A DNA stretch of 51,606 bases from SVEL01 sp017381055 (GTDB lineage Bacteria > Bacillota > Clostridia > Lachnospirales > Lachnospiraceae). The first letter of the stretch is position 1; each line of letters starts with the position of its first letter. The position numbers and the translations under genes were made by a program. The stretch is from assembly GCA_036307185.1 (NCBI GenBank), contig JAXJYC010000025.1, positions 1 through 51,606 on the forward strand, written 5' to 3'. Of this stretch, positions 8,145 to 15,734 are shown in pieces. A model generated the notes under the pieces. That model did no database searches and was not told where the DNA came from. It was given only the letters and a program-made list of their open reading frames with translations.

Positions 8145-9629
8145 ATGGAGTTAATGTATAAGAGTACTAGAAGCAATGAGACAGCTACAGCTTCACAGGC
8201 TATTTTAAAGGGTCTTGCAAGTGACGGAGGTTTATTCGTTCCGGTTACTTTGCCTAAGCTTGGCGTAGATATAGATGAGTTAAAGACTATGTCATATCAG
8301 GAAGTGGCATACGTAGTTATGAAGGAATTCCTCACAGATTTTACAGAGGAAGAATTAAAGAATTGTATCAATAAGGCATACGATTCTAAGTTTGACACAG
8401 AGGAAATCGCTCCAATCGTTAAGGCAGATGGTGCATACTATCTTGAGCTTTTCCACGGTGCAACTATCGCATTTAAGGATATGGCATTATCTATATTGCC
8501 ACATCTTCTTACAACATCAGCTAAGAAGAATAATGTAAAGAATGAAATCGTTATTCTTACAGCTACATCTGGTGATACAGGTAAGGCTGCATTAGCTGGT
8601 TTTGCAGATGTTGAGAATACAAGAATCGTTGTTTTCTATCCAAAGGGAGGCGTTAGTCCAATCCAGGAGAAGCAGATGGTTACACAGAAGGGTGCTAACA
8701 CACATGTAGTAGGTATCAAGGGTAACTTTGACCAGGCTCAGAGTGGTGTTAAGGCTATCTTCGGAAACAAGGAGCTTGAGAAGGAGCTTGATGCAGCTGG
8801 ATTCCAGTTCTCATCAGCTAACTCAATCAATATCGGTCGTCTTGTACCACAGGTAGTTTACTATGTATACGCATATGCTAAGCTTTTAGCAGAGGGTGAA
8901 ATCGAGAAGGGCGAGAAGATTAACGTAGTAGTTCCAACAGGTAACTTCGGTAACATCCTTGCGGCATACTATGCTAAGAATATGGGTCTTCCTATTGATA
9001 AGCTTATTTGTGCATCAAATGATAATAAGGTATTATATGACTTCTTTGAGACAGGAAGCTATGATAAGAATAGAGATTTCATTCTTACAACATCACCATC
9101 AATGGATATCTTAATCTCAAGCAACCTTGAGAGACTTATCTACAAGATTGCTGGTTGTGATGATGTAAAGAACAAGGAGCTTATGACAGCTCTTACAACA
9201 GAAGGTAAGTACGAGATTACAGCTGAGATGAAGGCTGAGCTTAAGGACTTCTATGGCAACTATGCTACAGAGGCTGAAACAGCAGATATCATCAAGGCAA
9301 TCTATGGCGATACAGGATATGTAATCGATACACATACAGCTGTAGCTGCTAAGGTATACAAGAAGTATAAGGAAGCTACAAAGGATGAGACAAAGTCTGT
9401 TATCGCTTCAACAGCTAGCCCATTCAAGTTCACAAGAAGTGTAATGAACTCAATCGATGCTAAGTATGATGAGATGGGTGATTTTGAACTTGTAGACGAG
9501 CTTTCTAAGATTGGTAATGTGGCTATCCCTAATGCAATCGAGGAAATCAGAACAGCTCCAGTGCTTCACGATACAGTTGTAGAAGTAGATGAGATGACAG
9601 ACGCAGTTAAGAAGTTCTTAGGATTATAG
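8145..9629 (+). CDS. thrC: Threonine synthase
   Basis: PLP-dependent enzyme converting O-phosphohomoserine to threonine, the last step of threonine synthesis. The 494-residue length fits the longer bacterial/fungal class. The PLP lysine is Lys111 in HGATIAFKDMAL. The phosphate-binding loop is ATSGDTGKAALAGF, and NIGRLVPQ and PTGNFGN line the cofactor pocket. The N-terminal dimer region (YKSTRSNET, SDGGLFVP) is intact. The ATG is preceded by AAAGGAAGG. It is a single-gene unit with its own promoter and a terminator at 9664-9703. No other threonine pathway gene is in this window. Confidence 0.97.
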   Translation: MELMYKSTRSNETATASQAILKGLASDGGLFVPVTLPKLGVDIDELKTMSYQEVAYVVMKEFLTDFTEEELKNCINKAYDSKFDTEEIAPIVKADGAYYLELFHGATIAFKDMALSILPHLLTTSAKKNNVKNEIVILTATSGDTGKAALAGFADVENTRIVVFYPKGGVSPIQEKQMVTQKGANTHVVGIKGNFDQAQSGVKAIFGNKELEKELDAAGFQFSSANSINIGRLVPQVVYYVYAYAKLLAEGEIEKGEKINVVVPTGNFGNILAAYYAKNMGLPIDKLICASNDNKVLYDFFETGSYDKNRDFILTTSPSMDILISSNLERLIYKIAGCDDVKNKELMTALTTEGKYEITAEMKAELKDFYGNYATEAETADIIKAIYGDTGYVIDTHTAVAAKVYKKYKEATKDETKSVIASTASPFKFTRSVMNSIDAKYDEMGDFELVDELSKIGNVAIPNAIEEIRTAPVLHDTVVEVDEMTDAVKKFLGL

Positions 9630-9663
9630 GAAATAATTAGACTGAGTTAATAAAAAGATACAT

Positions 9664-9703
9664 AAACCGAAGTTTTGGAAATATCCAAGATTTCGGTTTT
9701 TTG
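9664..9703 (+). terminator. Terminator after thrC
   Basis: AACCGAA...TTCGGTT stem with an internal TTGGA/TCCAA pairing, followed by six T. Confidence 0.85.
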
Positions 9704-9720
9704 TTGTTTTTTCATATATA

Positions 9721-9751
9721 TATCACGTTATTATCACAAACGTGATATAAT
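9721..9751 (+). promoter_or_regulatory. Inverted-repeat operator overlapping a TATAAT box
   Basis: The arms TATCACGTT (9721-9729) and AACGTGATA (9739-9747) are perfect reverse complements with a nine-base spacer. The right arm overlaps TATAAT (9746-9751), the likely -10 of the regulator/kinase/VTC operon. No good -35 hexamer is visible, which suggests an activator-dependent promoter or a repressor site. Autoregulation by the downstream regulator is inference. Confidence 0.55.
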
Positions 9752-9803
9752 CTAATATAGCAAATGCGTGAGCTATAGAGATAATTGCGAGAGGAGCACA
9801 TAT

Positions 9804-10496
9804 ATGAAAAAGATTTTAGTAGTAGACGACGAAGAGAAGATTCGTATTATTATAAAAAAATATGCTGAGTTTGAAGGATATGAGATAACGGAAGCATCTA
9901 ATGGAATGGAGGCTATTGAAGCATGTAAGAAGGAAGATTTTGATCTTATAATTATGGATGTTATGATGCCTGAATTAGATGGTTTTTCTGCTTGCAAAGA
10001 GATAAAGAAGATAAAGGATATTCCTATTATTATGCTTTCAGCAAGAGGTGAGGAATACGATAAAATTCATGGATTTGAGTCAGGTGTTGATGATTACGTG
10101 GTGAAACCATTTTCACCTAAGGAGCTTATGCTTAGAATTAATGTGGTTATTTCAAGAAATGCTAGAAATATCCAAGACAGCAAGGTGACAGGCGAACAGG
10201 AGCACGATGTCTATAAATATGAAGGGTTAGAGATAGACTTTACAAGTAGAGTGGTTACAGTAGATGGAAAGATAGCAACTATGACACCTAAGGAATATGA
10301 TTTGTTATTCTATATGGTAAAGAATAAAGGAATCGCGCTTACAAGAGAGCGACTTATAACAGAGGTGTGGGGATATGATTATTTTGGTGATGATAGAACC
10401 TTGGACACTCATATAAAGCTTCTTAGAAGTAATATTGGTGAATATAGAAGTCAGATTGTGACTCTTCGTGGCGTAGGCTACAGATTTGAGGGTTAA
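9804..10496 (+). CDS. OmpR-family response regulator
   Basis: A 230-residue response regulator. The receiver domain has the DDE pocket at residues 8-10, phospho-acceptor Asp52 in IIMDVMMP and Lys101 in VVKPFSP. The winged-helix output domain (about 130-230) has MTPKEYDLLFYMVKN and DDRTLDTHIKLLRSNIG, ending in LRGVGYRFEG. I start it at the ATG at 9804, which has AGAGGAG nine bases upstream; the reading frame extends further up without a ribosome site. It leads an operon with a kinase (gap 19 bases), a VTC-domain protein and a DUF4956 membrane protein, so it probably responds to envelope or polyanion status. Confidence 0.92.
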   Translation: MKKILVVDDEEKIRIIIKKYAEFEGYEITEASNGMEAIEACKKEDFDLIIMDVMMPELDGFSACKEIKKIKDIPIIMLSARGEEYDKIHGFESGVDDYVVKPFSPKELMLRINVVISRNARNIQDSKVTGEQEHDVYKYEGLEIDFTSRVVTVDGKIATMTPKEYDLLFYMVKNKGIALTRERLITEVWGYDYFGDDRTLDTHIKLLRSNIGEYRSQIVTLRGVGYRFEG

Positions 10497-10515
10497 AAAG
10501 AAAGGTGATAATACT

Positions 10516-12015
10516 ATGAAGCTTAGTATAAAATGGAAAATTTTTATATACATGCTTGGTTTTACGGCAGTTCTTTTAGGCCTTTTATGGCTGTTTCAGA
10601 CAGTGTATCTTGATGAGTTTTACAAAAATATTAAGACTAATGAGCTCGAGGATGCCTGTGAAAGTGTTGTTGCAGTGTTAGATGATGTAAATGCTAATGA
10701 GGCTATAGAAGCAATTGGAGCTAGCTATGATGTGTGTGTCAGAGTGACAGATGCTTATGGTAATGATATATATGAATCAGAGCAAAATATGCAATGTAAC
10801 GTTCATAAGCTTAGAAGGGATCAGCTGCTTAGACTTATAACAGAAGCGAGAGCTAATGGCGGTTCCTACCAGGCTAAAGTGGAGAATGAGGTGCCAGATT
10901 TCTTTAAGTATAATGACAAGGGTATTACAGACATGGAAAACTTATTAGGTAAGGATATGTTTGCAAATATGCCACGTATGACAGAGATGGAAAGCATTAT
11001 ATCAGTTGAAATAGTAAGGAGTTTATCTGGACAAGAGTTAGTAGTTATGGTTAATACAATTATTACACCAGTAGATGCTACAGTACATACTCTTAGAATT
11101 CAGCTTATTTATATATCTATTATAATGGTTGTGTTATCTCTTATTATTGCCATTGTAATTTCGATTAGAATATCAAAGCCTATTATAAAGATAAATGAAT
11201 CGGCAAAGAAGCTTGGTAAGGGTGAGTACGATGTGAGATTTGAAGGTGATAGCTATAGAGAGATAGCTCAGTTATCAGAAACTCTTAATCAGGCAGCAGT
11301 GGAGCTAGCTAAGGCTGAGGGATTGCAGAGAGAGTTGATAGCTAATGTTTCTCATGATCTTAGAACACCTCTTACTATGATAACAGCGTATTCGGAGATA
11401 ATGAGAGATCTTCCAGGAGAGAATAGCCCTGAAAATGTTCAGGTAATTATAGATGAAGCAAAGAGACTTACATCATTGGTAAACGATTTGCTAGATGTAT
11501 CTAAGTTACAAGCAGGAGTTATGGAACTTAATTTAAAGGAGTATGATTTGACAGCTAGTATAGAATCAGTTCTTACTAGATATTCAAAGTTCTTAGAACA
11601 GAATGGTTATACAGTTGATTTTGAATATGATAGAAATATTTTAGTAGTGGCCGATGAAGATAAAATGTATCAGGTTATTTATAATCTAGTAAATAATGCG
11701 ATTAATTATACAGGAGAAGATAAGAAGATTATCGTTCGTCAAAGAGTGGCTGGTAGCATTGCTAGAATCGAAGTTATAGATACGGGAGAAGGTATTGCGC
11801 CAGAAGAATTAACAAATGTATGGGAGCGATACTATAAGGTAGATAAAAATCATAAGAGAGCTGTTATGGGAACGGGACTTGGCCTATCTATCGTGAAAAA
11901 TGTCTTGAAGCTTCATGATTTATCGTATGGTGTAAATAGTGAGGTTGGCAAGGGAACTTGTTTTTGGTTTGAGATATCTTTAAAGGAGGAAAGAAATGGC
12001 TATAGAGGTTTTTAG
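10516..12015 (+). CDS. HAMP-containing sensor histidine kinase
   Basis: Sensor kinase of 499 residues. There are two membrane helices (about 9-27 and 195-222) around an extracytoplasmic domain of about 165 residues. A HAMP linker (SKPIIKINESAKKLGKGEYDV) follows, then the phosphoacceptor motif NVSHDLRTPLT with His280. The ATPase domain shows NLVNNAINYT, DTGEGIAPEEL and GTGLGLSIVKNVL. It is a typical prototype kinase and the partner of the regulator just upstream. Its stop codon lies 20 bases inside the next gene, consistent with translational coupling to the VTC-domain protein. Confidence 0.93.
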   Translation: MKLSIKWKIFIYMLGFTAVLLGLLWLFQTVYLDEFYKNIKTNELEDACESVVAVLDDVNANEAIEAIGASYDVCVRVTDAYGNDIYESEQNMQCNVHKLRRDQLLRLITEARANGGSYQAKVENEVPDFFKYNDKGITDMENLLGKDMFANMPRMTEMESIISVEIVRSLSGQELVVMVNTIITPVDATVHTLRIQLIYISIIMVVLSLIIAIVISIRISKPIIKINESAKKLGKGEYDVRFEGDSYREIAQLSETLNQAAVELAKAEGLQRELIANVSHDLRTPLTMITAYSEIMRDLPGENSPENVQVIIDEAKRLTSLVNDLLDVSKLQAGVMELNLKEYDLTASIESVLTRYSKFLEQNGYTVDFEYDRNILVVADEDKMYQVIYNLVNNAINYTGEDKKIIVRQRVAGSIARIEVIDTGEGIAPEELTNVWERYYKVDKNHKRAVMGTGLGLSIVKNVLKLHDLSYGVNSEVGKGTCFWFEISLKEERNGYRGF

Positions 12016-12802
12016 TCGGTACGAAAAAAAGTATCTGCTAGATGAAAAGAAATTAAAGTTTATTCTTGATTCTATACAAGGTAAAATGATTGCCGATAAG
12101 TATAATAGAGATAATCAGCTATATAATATTGCCAATATTTATTATGATACGCCAGATGATGCGCTCATAAGAGCTTCCATTGAAAAGCCAGTGTATAAAG
12201 AAAAGCTTCGTCTTCGAAGTTATGGGATACCAGGACTTAAAGACAAAGTATTTTTGGAAATAAAGAAAAAATACAAGGGCTTAGTAAATAAGCGAAGAAC
12301 CAAGCTTGTTCTTGATGAAGCATATAATTTTACTTTAGAAGGAAAAGTACCAGAATATCAGGAATATATGAATAAGCAGGTTTTAGAGGAAATAAAGTAT
12401 TTTCTAAATGTTTATAATCTAGAGCCGAAGGTATATTTGACATATGATAGAATGGCGTTTTTTGAGGATGGAAATAGTGATTTTCGAGTAACCTTTGATA
12501 CAAATATTCGCTCAAGAAGAGAGGATGTAAGACTGGAGGCAGGTAATCATGGTGAGCTACTCATAGATAACAGTTTTTGGCTTATGGAGGTAAAAAGCTT
12601 CCAGGCAGTACCAAAGTGGTTTACGAATATCCTAATGGAAGCGGAGGCGTTTCCAACTTCATTTTCCAAGTATGGAACAGAATATAAGAAATATTTAATA
12701 AAAAATAACATTGTAAAAGGAGATAATAATTTATGTTTACCAGCATACTTAAGACAGCAACAGGCGAAGCAATACCCACAGCAGGAGCTCTTACATGCAT
12801 AG
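11996..12802 (+). CDS. VTC-domain protein (polyphosphate polymerase-like)
   Basis: A 268-residue cytoplasmic protein of the VTC/triphosphate-tunnel fold. In yeast Vtc4 this fold makes polyphosphate from ATP. In bacteria it is often next to DUF4956, as here. Visible tunnel signatures are RYEKKYLL at the start, NIYYDTPDD, the basic strand KEKLRLRSYG, the acidic strand KVFLEIKKKYKG, and near the end LLIDNSFWLMEVK. The alternating Lys/Arg and Glu residues match the tunnel pattern. It overlaps the kinase gene by 20 bases and the next gene by 70 bases. An AAAGGAGG site precedes this start. Polyphosphate synthesis in bacteria by this protein is inference. Confidence 0.85.
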   Translation: MAIEVFSRYEKKYLLDEKKLKFILDSIQGKMIADKYNRDNQLYNIANIYYDTPDDALIRASIEKPVYKEKLRLRSYGIPGLKDKVFLEIKKKYKGLVNKRRTKLVLDEAYNFTLEGKVPEYQEYMNKQVLEEIKYFLNVYNLEPKVYLTYDRMAFFEDGNSDFRVTFDTNIRSRREDVRLEAGNHGELLIDNSFWLMEVKSFQAVPKWFTNILMEAEAFPTSFSKYGTEYKKYLIKNNIVKGDNNLCLPAYLRQQQAKQYPQQELLHA

Positions 12803-13419
12803 GACTTTCAATTGTATTAGGACTTTTAATAAGTTTAATCTATATTTTTAGTGACAAAAAGAAGAAGTATTCTTCACATTTTGCATTTTCACTTGCAATA
12901 TTGCCAGTAGTAGTTTGTATAGTGATTATGATAGTAGGCTCAGATATAGCAAGAGCAATTTCTCTTGGCGGTGTATTTGCATTAGTAAGATTTAGAAGTG
13001 TACCAGGAGATTCAAAGGATATAACAAATGTGTTCTTTGCAATGGCAGTAGGTCTTTCTTGCGGAATGGGATATGCTACATTAGCTGTTATAGTAACTGT
13101 GGTTGTAGGAATTTTGTATTTCGTATTGAATTACTTACAGTTTGGCGAAAGAAGATGTGAGACAAAGCAGCTTAGAGTTACAGTGCCAGAGAATCTTAAT
13201 TTTAACGGAGCATTTGATGATCTATTTGGTGAGTATGCAACAAATGTAGAGCTTGACCAAATTAAGACAACAAATCTTGGCACATTATATGAACTTACAT
13301 ATAGTATAGATATGAAAAAGGGAGTAGATGAGAAAGCATTTATTGATTCTCTTAGATGTAGAAATGGAAATCTTAATATTATTCTTTGCAAAATGCCAGA
13401 GAAGTTAGAGAAGTTATAG
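12733..13419 (+). CDS. DUF4956 membrane protein
   Basis: A 228-residue membrane protein. Three to four hydrophobic helices lie between about 17 and 135 (CIGLSIVLGLLISLIYIF, FSLAILPVVVCIVIMIVG, ATLAVIVTVVVGILYFVL). The conserved DUF4956 signature GGVFALVRFRSVPGD sits between the second and third. A soluble C-terminal domain of about 85 residues follows. Its ATG has AAAAGGAG 11 bases upstream, inside the VTC gene, so the 70-base overlap is probably real. DUF4956 and VTC-domain proteins recur together; a channel or anchor for the polymer is a reasonable but untested reading. Confidence 0.87.
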   Translation: MFTSILKTATGEAIPTAGALTCIGLSIVLGLLISLIYIFSDKKKKYSSHFAFSLAILPVVVCIVIMIVGSDIARAISLGGVFALVRFRSVPGDSKDITNVFFAMAVGLSCGMGYATLAVIVTVVVGILYFVLNYLQFGERRCETKQLRVTVPENLNFNGAFDDLFGEYATNVELDQIKTTNLGTLYELTYSIDMKKGVDEKAFIDSLRCRNGNLNIILCKMPEKLEKL

Positions 13420-13485
13420 AAGTTGATATATAAACTGAAAAAAAGTGATTTGTGTAGAAAAACTGAAGTAAGAGAGTGTCAAAAT

Positions 13486-13517
13486 GCCCAGGAACAAAAA
13501 ATTCTTGGGCTTTTTTT
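13486..13517 (+). terminator. Terminator of the regulator-kinase-VTC-DUF4956 operon
   Basis: GCCCAGGAAC...ATTCTTGGGC with an A-rich loop, followed by seven T. Confidence 0.85.
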
Positions 13518-13529
13518 GATGTTTTCTAG

Positions 13530-13888
13530 CTAAAATGTATAAAGAAGTCAAAATAGTAAGAGGGAATGTGTCACAGAGGAAAATAATCTCTACCTAAAAT
13601 GTATAAAAGAAGCGAAAAGGTAAGAGAAAACGTGTCACAGAGGAAAATAATCTCTACCTAAAATGTATAAAAGAAGCGAAAAGGTAAGAGAAAACGTGTT
13701 ACAGAGGAAAATAATCTCTACCTAAAGTGAATAAAAGAACCAAAAAGGTAAGAGAAGATGTGTCACAGAGGAAAAAAAACTCTACCTAAAATGTATAAAA
13801 GAAGCGAAAAGGTAAGAGAAGATGTGTCACAGAGGAAAATAATCTCTACCTAAAATGTATAAAAGAAGCGAAAAGGTAAGAGAAGATG
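13530..13888. repeat. 64-bp tandem repeat, about 5.6 copies
   Basis: Units begin at 13530, 13594, 13658, 13722, 13786 and 13850, each exactly 64 bases apart; the last is cut short near 13888. Every unit runs CTAAAATGTATAAA, then a GAAGCGAAAAGGTAAGAG-like block, then GTGTCACAGAGG and AAAATAATCTCTAC. The first copy is the most diverged, and copies 2 and 3 are nearly identical. Inside each unit CTCTACCT and AGGTAAGAG can pair, and AGAGG/CTCT flank the junction. The whole unit is conserved, so there is no repeat/spacer contrast as in CRISPR. No protein reads through convincingly on either strand. It fills the gap between an operon terminator and galM. Confidence 0.92.
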
Positions 13889-14033
13889 AGCCATATATGA
13901 AAATAATATTTGTATAAGGTGGGAAAAGAAAAAGCTACAGTGGGAAAAGAAAAAGCTACATAGCAAGATTGAAAAAATACCATATCTGTGGTATTCTAAT
14001 AGAAGTATGATTAATAAAAAGGAGCGGGAGAAT

Positions 14034-15104
14034 ATGGCATTTGTTAAAGAAAGCTTCGGAACAACAAAGGACGGAATCGAAGCTAACATTTACACAGTTT
14101 CAAACAGTAATGGAATGACAGCAAGATTTACAGACTATGGTGCCATTCTTGTGGGTTTAATTGTACCAGATAAGGAGGGGAATCCAACTGATGTGGTACT
14201 AGGTTTTGACTATTTAGAAGGCTATTATTATAATGGTCCTTATTTTGGTGCGACTATTGGAAGAAATGCTAATCGTACTAGCGGTGGAAAGTTTGAATTA
14301 AATGGTAAGAAATATAAGTTAGAGAAAAATGAGTGGAAGAATAATCTGCATAGTGGACCTGATGGGTATCATAAGAGATTGTGGGAGACAGATTACTATG
14401 AGGATGAGCTTGGACAAACTATTGTGTTTACACTTCATAGTCCACATATGGATCAGGGATTTCCAGGAGAGCTTGATGTAGTCGTTAGATATATTATTAC
14501 AGAGGATAATTGCTTGATTATTGAATATGAAGCTGAGGGTAATGAAGATACGGTAGTAAATCTTACAAATCATAGTTACTTTAATTTAGCTGGACAGGCT
14601 TCGGGCGAAGTGCTTAATCATAAGCTTTGGATAGATAGTGATAGCTTTACTCCTGTGGAAGGGTTGCTTATGCCTACTGGTGAGATTGCTAGCGTAAAGG
14701 GAACGCCACTTGATTTTACAGTAGAGAAGACTATTGGTGAAGGACTTAAGCAGGCTATGGATGAAAATTATAAGCAGGTAAAGGCTTATAATGGCTTTGA
14801 TCATAACTATGTGTTAAAGACAACAAGGGATGAGGTTTCTTTGGTAGCAAAAGCGAGAAGTGAAGAAACAGGAATTGCTATGGAGGTATATACAGATCTT
14901 CCTGGTATGCAGTTTTACACAGCGGCGGGCTTGCATGAGAAGTTCCACTGCAAGTTTGGTGTGACATATAAAGGATTTGGCGGATTCTGCTTAGAGACTC
15001 AGTACTTCCCTAATGCTATGAATGTTGATGGATTTGAGAAACCGATACTTAAGGCTGGAGATGTATATGAATCTACTACAGTGTATAAGTTTATAACAGA
15101 GTAA
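14034..15104 (+). CDS. galM: Aldose 1-epimerase (galactose mutarotase)
   Basis: Cytosolic mutarotase interconverting alpha and beta anomers of galactose or glucose. It has 356 residues, family length. Recognisable features are the arginine motif GRNANRTSGG (about 70-80), LHSGPDGYHKRLWE, the catalytic-histidine motif TNHSYFNLAG near 170, and FDHNYVL. Near the C-terminus are LPGMQFYTA and the catalytic-glutamate stretch GFCLETQYFPNAMN. The start at 14034 follows AAGGAG; an in-frame ATG 27 bases earlier has none. No other gal gene is adjacent. The 9-base gap to the next gene suggests co-transcription with the YfbR-like nucleotidase. Confidence 0.95.
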   Translation: MAFVKESFGTTKDGIEANIYTVSNSNGMTARFTDYGAILVGLIVPDKEGNPTDVVLGFDYLEGYYYNGPYFGATIGRNANRTSGGKFELNGKKYKLEKNEWKNNLHSGPDGYHKRLWETDYYEDELGQTIVFTLHSPHMDQGFPGELDVVVRYIITEDNCLIIEYEAEGNEDTVVNLTNHSYFNLAGQASGEVLNHKLWIDSDSFTPVEGLLMPTGEIASVKGTPLDFTVEKTIGEGLKQAMDENYKQVKAYNGFDHNYVLKTTRDEVSLVAKARSEETGIAMEVYTDLPGMQFYTAAGLHEKFHCKFGVTYKGFGGFCLETQYFPNAMNVDGFEKPILKAGDVYESTTVYKFITE

Positions 15105-15113
15105 GGAGCACAT

Positions 15114-15704
15114 ATGGCAAAGTTAAGAAATTTTTTCGCAATGTTATCGCGAATGAAATATATAAATAGATGGGGTTTAATGCGCAATACTATAACAGAG
15201 AATATTGCAGAGCATAGCTTGGATGTGGCGGTTATAGCTCACGGCCTAGCTATAATTGGTAACACATATTTTGGCAAGCAGCTTAATGAGGATAGAATAG
15301 CAGTGCTTGCTATGTATCATGATACAACAGAGATTATAACAGGTGATTTGCCTACTCCTATTAAGTATTTTGCACCAGAGATAAAGATTGCTTATAAGAG
15401 TGTAGAGGCGGCAGCAGGTAATAGTTTGCTTCATGCTCTTCCAAGAGAACTTAGACCAGCCTACAAGGATATTATACTTGAGTCTGAAGAAGATAAAGAA
15501 TTATGGAAGTACGTAAAGGCAGCAGATAAGCTTTCTGCATATATTAAATGTGTAGAAGAAAAGAGAATGGGAAATCTTGATTTTGAGCAGGCAGAGAAGA
15601 CAACTTATGAGGCTGTAAAGGAAATGAATATGCAAGAGGTTGATTATTTCCTTGAGGTATTTATGCCAGCATATAGCTTGACTCTTGATGAACAGAGCAA
15701 GTAA
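15114..15704 (+). CDS. YfbR-like HD-domain 5'-deoxynucleotidase
   Basis: A 196-residue HD-domain phosphohydrolase. E. coli YfbR removes phosphate from deoxynucleoside monophosphates. The N-terminal RMKYINRWGLMRN is characteristic of the YfbR branch. The metal-binding residues are His in ENIAEHSLD, HD in AMYHDTTEIITGDLPTPIKY, and Asp in KAADKLSAYIKC. The start follows TAAGGAG at about six bases. It sits between galM and topB in the same direction with short gaps, so the three may share a transcript. Its substrate range cannot be told from sequence. Confidence 0.88.
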   Translation: MAKLRNFFAMLSRMKYINRWGLMRNTITENIAEHSLDVAVIAHGLAIIGNTYFGKQLNEDRIAVLAMYHDTTEIITGDLPTPIKYFAPEIKIAYKSVEAAAGNSLLHALPRELRPAYKDIILESEEDKELWKYVKAADKLSAYIKCVEEKRMGNLDFEQAEKTTYEAVKEMNMQEVDYFLEVFMPAYSLTLDEQSK

Positions 15705-15734
15705 AGGAATGACTAGAAGGAGTAACATTTTTTC

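Noticed and set aside
13530..13888. CRISPR array
   Set aside because: The full 64-base unit is conserved in every copy; there is no alternation of constant repeats and unique spacers, and no cas genes are near.
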